Positions 26,586 through 34,790 of a stretch of 64,000 nucleotides of DNA are shown here, piece by piece. Position 1 is the stretch's first letter, and every line of letters begins with the position of its first letter. Position numbers and translations under genes: made by a program. Source of the DNA: Thermobacillus sp. ZCTH02-B1 (lineage in GTDB: Bacteria > Bacillota > Bacilli > Paenibacillales > Paenibacillaceae); assembly GCF_002159085.1 (NCBI RefSeq), contig NZ_LZRU01000019.1, positions 1 to 64,000 on the forward strand, given 5' to 3'. The notes under the pieces are model-generated. The model was not told the origin of the DNA. It did no database searches and saw nothing but the letters and a program-made list of their open reading frames with translations.

Positions 26586-27708
26586 ACGGAGCGGGAAATG
26601 GAAAGCGGCGGGCCGGCGGCTGCTTCAGGCGGCGGCCGCCGCGCTGGCGGTGTTGGTCCTCTGGGCGTTGGCCGCGCTCGGGAACGGCGGAGGAGGCACG
26701 CATTCGCCTGCGCCGCATTCCGGGGAGATTCCGGACGGGAGCCGCAAGGTCGTGCGTCCGGACGACGGCATCATCCGGGTCGGCCTGACGATGGACACGC
26801 TGCAGGAGGAGCGCTGGATCAAGGACATGGAGCTGCTCGGACAGGCCGTCGGGGCGCTGGGGGCGGAATACCTTGCCATGACCGCGGACAGCGACGACGC
26901 GAAGCAGCTCGAACAGGCGGAGACGCTGATCGCCATGGGCGTCGACGTCCTCGTCATCGTGCCCCACGACGCCGAGGCGATGGCGACGGTCGTGAACAAG
27001 GCCCATGCGGCCGGCATCAAGGTGCTCTCCTATGACCGGCTCGTGCGCAACGCGGACGTCGACCTGTACGTTTCGTTCGACAGCGAACGGGTCGGTGAAC
27101 TGATGGCGGAGTCGATCACGAAGCGGGTTCCGGCCGGCAAATATGTCTATATCGGCGGACCCGAGACGGATTACAACGCCCATCTGGTGAAGAAAGGCGT
27201 GTACAACGTGCTGCAGCCGTACATCGACCGGGGCGAAATCACCGTCGTGTTCGACCAGTGGACGCCGGACTGGATGCCCGCCATCGCGCGGGACAACATG
27301 CGCATCGCGCTGGAGAAGAACGACGGCCGGATCGACGCCGTGATCGCCGGCAACGACGGCACCGCGGGCGGCGCGATCGAGGCGCTCGCGGATTGGGGGC
27401 TCGCGGGAACGGTTCCCGTCGCGGGACAGGACGCCGAACTTGCGGCCGCCCAGCGCATCGTGCAGGGTACCCAGACGATGACCGTCTACAAGCCGATCCG
27501 GCAGCTCGCCGAAGTGGCGGCGGAGCTCGCCGTCATGATGGCGAAGGGCGAGACGCCGCGGGCGGACCGCTTCGTGAACAACGGCAAGATCGACGTGCCG
27601 AGCGTGCTGCTTACGCCGATCGCCGTCGACGCCTCGAACATCGACGACACGATCATCGCGGACGGGTTCCATTCGAGGGAGGACGTCTACCAATTCGTCG
27701 AGCCGTGA
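26575..27708 (+). CDS. XylF/ChvE-like sugar-binding protein, membrane-anchored
   Basis: A 377-residue type 1 binding protein. Residues about 15-36 form a hydrophobic Ala/Leu segment but there is no Cys, so it is either cleaved by signal peptidase I or kept as an anchor. Sequence 'GLTMDTLQEERWIKDMELLG', 'GVDVLVIVPHDAEAMATVV', 'KVLSYDRLVRNADVDLYVSF' and 'VAGQDAELAAAQRIV' places it with xylose-binding XylF. It overlaps the regulator stop by 11 bases and ends 21 bases before a terminator. It is thus part of the sensing operon rather than of the transporter transcript. Its role may be sensing or a second specificity for the same transporter. Confidence 0.88.
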   Translation: MMPERSGKWKAAGRRLLQAAAAALAVLVLWALAALGNGGGGTHSPAPHSGEIPDGSRKVVRPDDGIIRVGLTMDTLQEERWIKDMELLGQAVGALGAEYLAMTADSDDAKQLEQAETLIAMGVDVLVIVPHDAEAMATVVNKAHAAGIKVLSYDRLVRNADVDLYVSFDSERVGELMAESITKRVPAGKYVYIGGPETDYNAHLVKKGVYNVLQPYIDRGEITVVFDQWTPDWMPAIARDNMRIALEKNDGRIDAVIAGNDGTAGGAIEALADWGLAGTVPVAGQDAELAAAQRIVQGTQTMTVYKPIRQLAEVAAELAVMMAKGETPRADRFVNNGKIDVPSVLLTPIAVDASNIDDTIIADGFHSREDVYQFVEP

Positions 27709-27728
27709 ACGCCGGGCCGCGAACGTGC

Positions 27729-27750
27729 AGCCGGCGCTGTCCGGCTTTTT
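27729..27750 (+). terminator. terminator between the two binding-protein genes of cluster 2
   Basis: AGCCGG, 6-base loop, CCGGCT, then TTTTT and a further TTTT. It separates the sensory genes from the transporter genes, as the terminator at 4301 does in cluster 1. Confidence 0.75.
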
Positions 27751-27801
27751 GCTTTTGTTCAAGAAATTGCAGAACATCTCAAAAGAATCCTGGCGATGAA
27801 G

Positions 27802-27831
27802 CGCTTGCAAGCGGAGCCGGGGTGCTACATT
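27802..27831 (+). promoter_or_regulatory. promoter with overlapping palindrome for the transporter genes
   Basis: A perfect 12-bp palindrome CGCTTGCAAGCG (27802-27813) overlaps a -35-like CTTGCA/TTGCAA. TACATT at 27826-27831 follows after 15-16 bases. The context TGAAGCGCTTGCAA resembles a cre site lacking one A. The inverted repeat TGTTC-N11-GAACA at 27756-27776 is another possible regulator site. Confidence 0.45.
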
Positions 27832-27870
27832 GGTGATGCCGGAAAAAAACTTGCGAAAGGGGTTCTACCA

Positions 27871-28971
27871 ATGCGCACAGGGTTCCGTATCACCGCCATC
27901 GCCCTTGTCGTTGCGCTGTTCGGCGCGCTGCTCGCGGCCTGCGGAGGCGGCGGCAACAAGGTGGACATCGGCATCGTCCTCCCGACGAAGGACGAACAGC
28001 GCTGGGTGCAGGACGAGCAACGGTTCAAGGAGGCGCTGGCGGACACGAAGTACAAGGTCGAGATTCTGTTCAGCCAGGGGTCTTCCGCGAAGGAGAAGGA
28101 GAACGTCGAGACGCTCATCAACCGGGGCATCAAGGTGCTCATCATCTGTCCTCCGGACGGCGACGCCGCCGCGGCTTCCGCGGAACTGGCGAAGAAGGAA
28201 GGCATCACGGTCATCGCCTACGACCGGCTGATCACGAACACGGACGCCGTCGACTACTACGTCACGTTCGACAGCGTGGCGGTCGGCGCGGCGCAGGCGC
28301 AATACCTGGTTGACCACATGAAGGGAGGCGGCCAGCCGGTCTACCTGTACGCGGGCGCGGCCTCCGACAACAACTCGTTCCTGTTCTTCGAAGGCGCCTG
28401 GAAGGTGCTGCAGCCGTACTTTGCGGACGGCACGCTGCGGATCGCGAACTCGAGCGAAGCCGAAGCGCTGAAGGACAAGGCCGAGCTCACGCGCGAAGAG
28501 ATGAGCCGCATCATCGGCCAGGTCACGACGAACTGGGATCCGAACGAGGCGAAGAACAAGGCGCAGACGCACCTGACGGCTGCTTCGGACGACCTGAAGG
28601 GCGACGTGCTCATCCTCGGTCCGAACGACCATACGGCGCGCGCCATCGCGGACGTGTTCTCCACCGACTCGGCGATTACGAGCTACGTCGTGACGGGTCA
28701 GGACGCCGACAAGGCTTCCGTCGAGTACATCCTCGACGGCAAGCAGTCGATGACGGTGTTCAAGGACGTCCGCCAGCTCGTCAAGGACGCGATGAGTCTG
28801 GCCGTCGACATCCTCGAAAAGCGCACGCCGAACGCCACCGGTTCCTACTTCAACGGCAAGATCGACGTCAAGGCGATCCAGACGGACGTCATCTCCGTCG
28901 ATCAGTCGAACATCAAGAAGGAACTGTTCGACTCCGGCTATTACGACGAGAGCGAATTCGTGAAATCGTGA
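27871..28971 (+). CDS. ChvE-like sugar-binding lipoprotein (cluster 2)
   Basis: A 366-residue lipoprotein. The signal peptide ends at LLAAC-GGGG. The mature sequence has 'DIGIVLPTKDEQRWVQDEQ', 'KVLIICPPDGDAAAASAELA', 'VIAYDRLI', 'YLYAGAASDNNSFLFFEGAW' and 'YVVTGQDADKASVEYILDG'. It is the paralogue of the protein at 4490 and the main donor for the GguA/GguB-like proteins that follow. ATG 27871 follows AAAGGGG by 8 bases; an ATG at 27796 lies upstream of the probable -10 and is not the start. Compared with the 4490 protein it has a longer insertion between the two lobes ('TREEMSRIIGQVTTNWDPNE'). Confidence 0.92.
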   Translation: MRTGFRITAIALVVALFGALLAACGGGGNKVDIGIVLPTKDEQRWVQDEQRFKEALADTKYKVEILFSQGSSAKEKENVETLINRGIKVLIICPPDGDAAAASAELAKKEGITVIAYDRLITNTDAVDYYVTFDSVAVGAAQAQYLVDHMKGGGQPVYLYAGAASDNNSFLFFEGAWKVLQPYFADGTLRIANSSEAEALKDKAELTREEMSRIIGQVTTNWDPNEAKNKAQTHLTAASDDLKGDVLILGPNDHTARAIADVFSTDSAITSYVVTGQDADKASVEYILDGKQSMTVFKDVRQLVKDAMSLAVDILEKRTPNATGSYFNGKIDVKAIQTDVISVDQSNIKKELFDSGYYDESEFVKS

Positions 28972-28986
28972 TCCGGCGGTTCATGC

Positions 28987-29021
28987 GGGGGAAGACGGAT
29001 CCGCCAAGGTCCGGCTTCCCC
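28987..29021 (+). other. intercistronic stem-loop between binding protein and ATPase genes
   Basis: GGGGAAG-A-CGGATC pairs with GGTCCG-G-CTTCCCC around a 6-base loop. There is no T-run. It is followed by more GC-rich sequence with small hairpins up to the ATPase gene and no further gene in this 289-base gap. Confidence 0.6.
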
Positions 29022-29260
29022 GGCCGTCGGGCGGAGCCGCGGCTCGGCCGTCGCGTGGCGGCGGCGTCGGCGGGGCATCGGGCAAGCCTGCAACAGGCGC
29101 CCTCCATGTTGCAAACGCGCCGAAAATACCCGCAACGCGGCATCCGCCCAGCAGCCGCAGCATCGGGTCATCGGGATTGCGTCGGGCTGCCCGCAAGTCC
29201 ATCGCGCGGCTTGCGGGCCGGCCCGTGTCATTACCGCATCCGCATGAAGGAGAACGGGCC

Positions 29261-30781
29261 ATGGACGACTACATTCTGGAGATGCGGAACATCTCCAAGA
29301 CGTTCCCGGGCGTCAAGGCGCTCACGAACGTCAGCTTCAAGGTGAAGCGCGGAGAGATCCACGCCCTCGTCGGCGAGAACGGAGCGGGCAAGTCGACGCT
29401 GATGAAGGTGTTGAGCGGCGTCTACCCGTACGGCACGTACGAGGGGGAGATCGTCTTCGATGGCCGGGAGCAGCGGTTCGGGTCGATCAGCGACAGCGTC
29501 GCGGCCGGCATCGTCATCATCTATCAGGAGCTGGCGCTGTTCCCGGATCTGTCCGTCTACGAGAACATCTACGTCGGCAACGAGGTGCAGCGTAACGGGC
29601 TGATCAACTGGAACGAGACGATCGTCCGGGCGCAGGACATGCTCCGGAAGGTGAAACTGGACGTCAATCCGTCCACGCTGATCAAGGATCTCGGGGTCGG
29701 CAAGCAGCAGCTCGTCGAAATCGCAAAGGCGCTGAGCAAGAACGTGAAGCTGCTCATTCTGGACGAGCCGACCGCCGCGCTCAACGAGAATGACAGCGAG
29801 AACCTGCTCAACCTCCTGCGCGATCTGAAGCAGCAGGGCATCACCTGCATCCTGATTTCCCACAAGCTGAAGGAAGTGATCGCGATCGCGGACAAGGCCA
29901 CCGTGCTCCGCGACGGACAGACGATCTGCACGCTGGATGCGGCCAAGGGGGAAATCACGGAGAACAACCTGATCAAAAACATGGTCGGCCGTGAAATCGA
30001 AGACATCTATCCGAAGCGCACCAACAAATCGTTCGGCGAAACCGTCTTCGAACTTCACAACTGGACGGCGTACGACCCGCAGTTGGGCCGGAACGTCGCG
30101 AACCATGTGAACCTGTACGTGCGGAAGGGCGAGATCGTCGGCATTGCGGGGCTGATGGGCTCGGGACGCACGGAGCTGGCGCTCAGCATTTTCGGCAATC
30201 CCAAGGGATACCGGATCCAGGGTGAAATGTTCCTGGACGGCAAGCCGGTCCGCTTCCGGCACCCGAGCGACGCAATTCGCGAAGGCATCGCCTACGTCAC
30301 CGAGGACCGGAAGGGCAACGGGCTGTTCCTGATCCAGGACATCAAATGGAACATCACGGCGGCGAATCTCCGGAAAGTGGCGTCGGGCGGCTGGATCAAC
30401 GAGAACGAAGAAATCCGGGTCTCCGATTACTATAAAAATGCGTTGAACGTCAAGGCGCCGTCGGTGGAGCAACTGGTCGGGAACCTGAGCGGCGGCAACC
30501 AGCAGAAAGTCTCCCTCGGCAAATGGATGTTCGTCGGGCCCAGGCTGCTCATTCTCGACGAGCCTACACGCGGGATCGACGTGGGCGCGAAGTACGAGAT
30601 CTACACGATCATGAACGAGCTGATCAGCCAGGGGATGAGCATCATCATGATATCGTCCGAACTCGGCGAAGTGCTCGGGATGAGCGAACGCGTGTATGTC
30701 ATGGCGGAGGGCAGGATCACCGGCGAGCTCCCGATTGAAGAAGCCGATCAGGAGAAAATCATGCAATACGCAACGCTATAG
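29261..30781 (+). CDS. GguA/MmsA-like sugar ABC transporter ATPase (cluster 2)
   Basis: A 506-residue double-cassette ATPase, clearly paralogous to the one at 5672. Walker A 'GENGAGKST', '[16 protein letters not shown]' and '[15 protein letters not shown]' lie in the first half. 'GLMGSGRTEL', '[15 protein letters not shown]' and '[18 protein letters not shown]' lie in the second. The weakened second Walker A is typical of CUT2 ATPases. AAGGAG lies 8 bases before ATG 29261. An open extension to 29177 is excluded by lack of similarity. The gene is followed after 11 bases by the permease. Confidence 0.95.
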   Translation: MDDYILEMRNISKTFPGVKALTNVSFKVKRGEIHALVGENGAGKSTLMKVLSGVYPYGTYEGEIVFDGREQRFGSISDSVAAGIVIIYQELALFPDLSVYENIYVGNEVQRNGLINWNETIVRAQDMLRKVKLDVNPSTLIKDLGVGKQQLVEIAKALSKNVKLLILDEPTAALNENDSENLLNLLRDLKQQGITCILISHKLKEVIAIADKATVLRDGQTICTLDAAKGEITENNLIKNMVGREIEDIYPKRTNKSFGETVFELHNWTAYDPQLGRNVANHVNLYVRKGEIVGIAGLMGSGRTELALSIFGNPKGYRIQGEMFLDGKPVRFRHPSDAIREGIAYVTEDRKGNGLFLIQDIKWNITAANLRKVASGGWINENEEIRVSDYYKNALNVKAPSVEQLVGNLSGGNQQKVSLGKWMFVGPRLLILDEPTRGIDVGAKYEIYTIMNELISQGMSIIMISSELGEVLGMSERVYVMAEGRITGELPIEEADQEKIMQYATL

Positions 30782-30792
30782 GAGGAACCTGT

Positions 30793-32010
30793 ATGAGTAC
30801 GCAAGTGAACGAAAGCCGGACCACCGCCGAGGCGGGCGGGTTCTTCCGCGAGATCCTGTCGCTGCTGAAGGTAAACGTCCGGGAATACGGCATGTACATC
30901 GCCCTCTTCGTGATCATGCTCATCTTCTCGATCCTGACGGACGGGCTGTTCATGTCGTCCCGGAACATCAGCAACCTGCTGGACGCCACGGGCTACATCG
31001 CGGTGCTCGCCGTCGGCATGACGCTCGTCATCGTCATCCGTCACATCGACCTGTCCGTCGGCTACGCGGCCGGCTTCATGGGGGCGATCGCGGCGATCCT
31101 GCTGACGCAGTACGGACTTCCGGTGTACCTGACGATTCCGATCATTCTGCTCATCGGCCTTGCGGCGGGGCTCGTCAACGGCTTCCTCGTCGCTTCGGTC
31201 GGCATTCCGGCGTTCGTCGCGACGCTGGCGGGGATGCTCATTTTCCGCGGGGCGCTGCTGCAGGTGACGGAGAAGACCGGCACGATCAACGTGCGGGACG
31301 AATATTTCAACGCGATCGGCAACGGCTACATCCCGGCGATCGCGAAGATCGGCGGCCTCAACCTGTCGTCGCTGCTGCTCGGCGCCATCGCGATCGTTCT
31401 GTATATTCTCTCCCAGATCCGGAACCGGCGCAACAAGCTGAAATACAACTTCCAGGTCGTCTCCACGGGCATCTTCGTCCTGCAGCTCGTGTTCGTGTCG
31501 GCCCTCATCGCCTACATCACGTGGATTCTGGCGGGTTACAACGGCATCTCCTGGACGGTCGTCATCATGCTGCTCGTCGTCATCGTCTACCATTTCCTGA
31601 CGACGAAGACGGTGCTCGGACGTCACATCTACGCCGTCGGGAGCAACCCGGAAGCCGCGCATTTGAGCGGGATCAACGTGAAGAAGATCACGTACGTCGT
31701 GTTCGGTTCGATGGGGATGCTCTCGGCCCTTTCGGGCATTCTGTTCACGTCCCGGCTCCAGTCGGCCTCGCCGACGGCGGGCATGCTGTTCGAGCTGGAC
31801 GCCATCGCGGCCGCGTATGTCGGCGGCGTGTCGGCGGCCGGCGGCGTCGGCAAGGTGACGGGCTCGATCATCGGCGCCATCGTCATGGCATCGCTCTCGA
31901 GCGGCATGAACCTGCTCGGCGTCGGCGTCTCCTACCAGTACATGATCCGCGGCGGCGTGCTCGCGCTCGCGGTCATCTTCGACGTCATGACGCGCAAGAA
32001 GCGCGCCTGA
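30793..32010 (+). CDS. GguB/MmsB-like sugar ABC transporter permease (cluster 2)
   Basis: A 405-residue polytopic CUT2 permease, paralogous to the one at 7206. Conserved 'LVIVIRHIDLSVGYAAGFMG', 'GINVKKITYVVFGSMGML' and 'GGVSAAGGVGKVTGSIIGA'. A hydrophilic N terminus of about 30 residues precedes the first helix. AGGAGG stands before the ATG. It forms the membrane channel for the sugar delivered by the lipoprotein at 27871. Confidence 0.94.
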   Translation: MSTQVNESRTTAEAGGFFREILSLLKVNVREYGMYIALFVIMLIFSILTDGLFMSSRNISNLLDATGYIAVLAVGMTLVIVIRHIDLSVGYAAGFMGAIAAILLTQYGLPVYLTIPIILLIGLAAGLVNGFLVASVGIPAFVATLAGMLIFRGALLQVTEKTGTINVRDEYFNAIGNGYIPAIAKIGGLNLSSLLLGAIAIVLYILSQIRNRRNKLKYNFQVVSTGIFVLQLVFVSALIAYITWILAGYNGISWTVVIMLLVVIVYHFLTTKTVLGRHIYAVGSNPEAAHLSGINVKKITYVVFGSMGMLSALSGILFTSRLQSASPTAGMLFELDAIAAAYVGGVSAAGGVGKVTGSIIGAIVMASLSSGMNLLGVGVSYQYMIRGGVLALAVIFDVMTRKKRA

Positions 32011-32037
32011 ATCGAGAATCGGGCCTGTGCCCGTCCG

Positions 32038-32068
32038 GGCCGGCCGGGGATGTTCCCGGCCGGCCTTT
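32038..32068 (+). terminator. terminator after cluster 2
   Basis: A perfect 11-bp stem GGCCGGCCGGG / CCCGGCCGGCC followed by TTT, 28 bases after the permease stop. Confidence 0.75.
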
Positions 32069-32158
32069 CCGTGTTGCGGCGGGGTGCCGGTCCGGTCGAA
32101 ACGGAGGCGCGCCGATCGTCGTATCAAGGGTAGATGGTTGCGGATCGGAGGGATCGCC

Positions 32159-32290
32159 ATGCCGGAACCGAAGGAGCGGCGCCGCCGGTTCGGCCGGCTG
32201 CTCGAGCTCGACTGGATCGAGGTGATCGGGGAGCTGTTCGGCGGGTTGATTCGTCTGCTGGCGCGCGGCATCCGGTCCTTTTTCGACTGA
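32159..32290 (+). CDS. small hypothetical protein (43 residues)
   Basis: ATG 32159 is preceded by GGAGGG at 7-8 bases. The product begins with a basic stretch (PEPKERRRRFG) followed by an amphipathic or hydrophobic helix ('LDWIEVIGELFGGLIRLLAR'), ending SFFD. It could be a small membrane-associated peptide. No family is recognised. The good ribosome site and the coherent basic-plus-helix layout are the only support. Confidence 0.5.
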   Translation: MPEPKERRRRFGRLLELDWIEVIGELFGGLIRLLARGIRSFFD

Positions 32291-32360
32291 TGCCGGTACG
32301 GGTCATGGTCCGTCCAACGGGGACGCGTGTCTGGAGGCGCGGGCGCATCATTCCCGTGCA

Positions 32361-32389
32361 TTGCTCCCAATTTGAAATCATGGTAATAT
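32361..32389 (+). promoter_or_regulatory. SigA-like promoter before a short open frame and the deaminase gene
   Basis: TTGCTC, 17 bases, TAATAT. Transcription would begin near 32396, just ahead of the ribosome site of the 26-residue frame at 32417. Confidence 0.5.
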
Positions 32390-32416
32390 ACGGATAACAC
32401 AAGGAAGGAGCCCGCC

Positions 32417-32497
32417 ATGCCCGAGATCAGGATCGACGTCCTGGACGCCGCCGACGGAGAACCGGGGCGTCTTTGGCAAGCCGGCTTCGGAGTTTGA
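32417..32497 (+). CDS. short open frame, leader peptide or gene stub
   Basis: A strong site (AAGGAAGGAG) precedes ATG 32417, and 26 codons follow to a TGA. The peptide starts MPEIRIDVLDAADGEP and looks like the first beta strand of a larger protein that was cut off. It lies 49 bases before the deaminase gene. Function unknown; it may be a stub left by a deletion or a coupled leader. Confidence 0.35.
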   Translation: MPEIRIDVLDAADGEPGRLWQAGFGV

Positions 32498-32546
32498 TAG
32501 CGGCTCCAACATCGATGTTGGATGGATCGAACGGAGGAGATGTCGC

Positions 32547-33527
32547 ATGTGGTCGTCCATGCCGGCACCGTGGCAGGCCTGCTTCGAAGAAGCCTGGGAG
32601 GCCTATTGCAGCGGCTCGATTCCGATCGGCGCGGCGATTGCGGACCGGCATGGCACGGTGATCAGCCGGGGAAGGAACCGGATGCACGAGGCGGAGGCGC
32701 CGCCGGACCAGATCTGCGGAACCCGGCTGGCCCATGCCGAGATCAACGCGCTGCTGCAGATCCGGACGGCGGACTCGGGCGAGCTCAAGGACCTGATCAT
32801 CTACACGACGACCGAACCGTGCGTGCTCTGTTTCGGCGCGATCGCCATGAGCGGCATCCGGACCGTCCGGTACGCCGAATGCGATTTGAACCGTTCGGGC
32901 AACGCCTTCATCCGGGATCGGAATCTCGACGTCCGGCAGGCGGAACATCGGCTCGGCGAGATTCAGCGCGTTCCGAGAACGGATTACGTGCTGCGGACGA
33001 TGGATGCCGCCAGGGCCGAACGGTTTCTGGACCGGGAAGGCGGGGATTACCCGCAGGCGGTGGAACTGGGCCGGAGATGGCACGCGTCGGGCCGGCTGGC
33101 GGAAGCGGCGCGCAGGCGCGTGCCGATCGCGGCGGTGGTGGATGAAATCGCGGCGGAACTCGATCGGATGCAGCGGGCGTTTTTTACCGGCAAAGGGGAG
33201 AGGGGCATGGACGAGCTTCGGATCGTGAAAGCGACGGACGGGGATGTCGAACGGCTCGCGCGGATGAACCAAGAGCTGATCGAAGACGAGCAGCATGAAA
33301 ATCCGATGAATGTCGAACAGCTCGCGGAGCGAATGAGAGGGTTCCTGAACACCACCTACAGCGCTTGGCTGTTCACGGCCGGCGGTGACGTCAAGGGTAC
33401 GCGCTGGTCGACCATGCGCGCCAGCCGCTGTATCTGCGGCACTTCTTCATCTGCCGGCATTGCCGGCGTGAAGGCTGGGGACGCAAGGCGTTCCACCTGC
33501 TGCTCCGGGAGCTCGGGACGGACGTGA
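32547..33527 (+). CDS. nucleoside deaminase joined in frame to a truncated GNAT domain
   Basis: Residues 1 to about 170 are a cytidine/deoxycytidylate-type zinc deaminase: 'LAHAEINALLQI' carries the HAE and 'TTEPCVLCFGAIAMSG' the PCxxC zinc ligands. It hydrolyses an amino group on a nucleobase, nucleoside or small analogue. No stop separates it from a GNAT acetyltransferase domain beginning at Met221 (ATG 33207, itself preceded by AAAGGGGAG). Within that second domain a one-base loss near 33394 throws the frame, so the product ends in about 45 unrelated residues at 33527. The deaminase part should be functional. Its length and placement suggest the GNAT was originally a separate or fused partner. 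GGAGGAG precedes ATG 32547. Confidence 0.8.
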   Translation: MWSSMPAPWQACFEEAWEAYCSGSIPIGAAIADRHGTVISRGRNRMHEAEAPPDQICGTRLAHAEINALLQIRTADSGELKDLIIYTTTEPCVLCFGAIAMSGIRTVRYAECDLNRSGNAFIRDRNLDVRQAEHRLGEIQRVPRTDYVLRTMDAARAERFLDREGGDYPQAVELGRRWHASGRLAEAARRRVPIAAVVDEIAAELDRMQRAFFTGKGERGMDELRIVKATDGDVERLARMNQELIEDEQHENPMNVEQLAERMRGFLNTTYSAWLFTAGGDVKGTRWSTMRASRCICGTSSSAGIAGVKAGDARRSTCCSGSSGRT

Positions 33528-33634
33528 TCGACATCGACGTGCTGGTCCGGAACACGCGGGGGCGCCGGTTCTGGGAGGCGCTCGGCTTCGGCGAGCGGAG
33601 CATCCGGATGCGCTATGAAGCGGGCCGCTCCTGA
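33207..33634 (+). pseudogene. frameshifted GNAT acetyltransferase
   Basis: The start 'MDELRIVKATDGDVERLARM' and 'SAWLFTAGGDV' are in the deaminase frame. From about 33395 the continuation ('GYALVDHARQPLYLRHFFIC', 'GWGRKAFHLLLRELG', 'NTRGRRFWEALGFGERS') is in the next frame and ends at TGA 33632. One missing G in AAGGGTAC would restore it. 'RREGWGRKA' is the acetyl-CoA binding Q/RxxGxG/A-type motif. It may be a real mutation or a homopolymer error. Confidence 0.8.
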
Positions 33635-34523
33635 TCCGGAACTTCTCGGCCGCATCGCCGGAAGCCGCCCCGTCGTCGAGGTGCGGGCCCTGGACCCCGG
33701 CTACCCGGACCACGGCAGCGACGTCTGGCTCGTCCGGACGGAAGCGCAGGAGTTGATCGTCCGCTCGTCCCGGCTGCGGGAGGAACCGGATCGCGAATTC
33801 TGGTGGGGGCTCAAGGCGCTGTTCGGCGTCGATCCCCGGAACATGGACCATGTCGAAGCCGCGTTGAAGCTCCTCTCCGGCATTCCGGACATCCCGGTTC
33901 CCCGGGTGCTGGCGCGGGAGAGGGTGAACGGCCGAGAGTACCTCGCGGTCGAGCGGATGCGGGGAGCCATGCTGCCATCGTTCATCGGCCAGCCGGATGA
34001 GCTGCTCCGGAGCTTCGGCGCCTGGCTCGCCCGGGTGCACAGGCTTGAAACTGATGTGTTCGGCAATCCGGCGGGGACAAGGCGCGAGGCGAAGGAGCAT
34101 TTCCACGGGCGGCTGGCGGAAATCGTGCGCGTCATGGTCGGGCGCGAACATCCGGACGATCCGGAGATGCGCGAATGGCTGGACGTCGCGCTGGACGAGC
34201 TGAGCCGGCTGCCGGCGCCGGAGGCGTGCTGTCCGGTCCTCGTCGATCTCGGGCCGGGACAGTTTCTTGCGGAGGACGGGAGAATCACGGCCCTCGTCGA
34301 CGTGGAGGCGTATGTGCTGGCGCCGCGCGAGCTGGATTTCGTCAATCTGGAGTACGAGCTGGACGCGCGGGCGGCGGAGGCGTTTCTTGAAGGGTACTCA
34401 TCCGTCCTCGACGTGCCCGACCTGTCCCGGTGCCGGACCGCATACCGGCTGTTCTGCCGGCTGATGGGCGTCAAGGGTTCGGTGGACATCCGCAAGTGGA
34501 TGGCGCATCCGTGGCTGTTCTGA
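33615..34523 (+). CDS. aminoglycoside-phosphotransferase-like protein with altered active site
   Basis: A 302-residue protein of the APH/choline-kinase-like superfamily: 'VWLVRTEAQELIVRSSRL' (Lys-bearing strand in the family), 'RMRGAMLPSFIG', 'LARVHRLE' and the catalytic loop region 'CPVLVDLGPGQFLAEDGRIT' with 'ALVDVEAYVLAPRELDF'. The usual HGDxxxxN is here LVDLGPGQ: Asp is kept, His and Asn are not. The metal Asp in DVE (usual DWE) is kept. The substrate is unknown. Resistance to aminoglycosides should not be assumed. It overlaps the GNAT relic by 20 bases. Confidence 0.82.
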   Translation: MKRAAPDPELLGRIAGSRPVVEVRALDPGYPDHGSDVWLVRTEAQELIVRSSRLREEPDREFWWGLKALFGVDPRNMDHVEAALKLLSGIPDIPVPRVLARERVNGREYLAVERMRGAMLPSFIGQPDELLRSFGAWLARVHRLETDVFGNPAGTRREAKEHFHGRLAEIVRVMVGREHPDDPEMREWLDVALDELSRLPAPEACCPVLVDLGPGQFLAEDGRITALVDVEAYVLAPRELDFVNLEYELDARAAEAFLEGYSSVLDVPDLSRCRTAYRLFCRLMGVKGSVDIRKWMAHPWLF

Positions 34524-34564
34524 AAGCCTGGTACAGACCGGTGCAAATTCGAAGCCTGCCATGG

Positions 34565-34628
34565 AAGAGGGGCTCGCCGCGAACCGGACTCCGGAGACCG
34601 GGATGCCGGAACGCGGAGCCCCTCTTTT
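34565..34628 (+). terminator. terminator after the phosphotransferase gene
   Basis: AAGAGGGGCTC pairs with GAGCCCCTCTT over 11 bp across a 40-base loop that has its own CCGGACTCCGG stem. Four T close the structure. Confidence 0.75.
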
Positions 34629-34640
34629 GTCGCGGTCCGA

Positions 34641-34790
34641 TCATTCGGACTTCGGGTCATGAACCGGGTTGCCGCAACATTCGCATGTTACGGACGAGAA
34701 CGGCGGAACCGGCACCGGAGCGCCGCAACCGGGGCATTTTGTCGCCGCTTGCGGCGGCGATGGAGCAGATCCCCGGGCCGTTCCTTTCAC
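34641..34790 (-). CDS. possible small zinc-ribbon protein
   Basis: A 49-codon frame from GTG 34790 with the pattern CPGC-x12-CECC in 'KCPGCGAPVPVPPFSSVTCE', a plausible zinc ribbon, ending PVHDPKSE. The ribosome site is poor and the start uncertain; the frame stays open further upstream. It could instead be the end of a longer or decayed gene. The rest of the 34524-35004 gap shows nothing else beyond the terminator. Confidence 0.35.
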   Translation of the reverse strand: MKGTARGSAPSPPQAATKCPGCGAPVPVPPFSSVTCECCGNPVHDPKSE

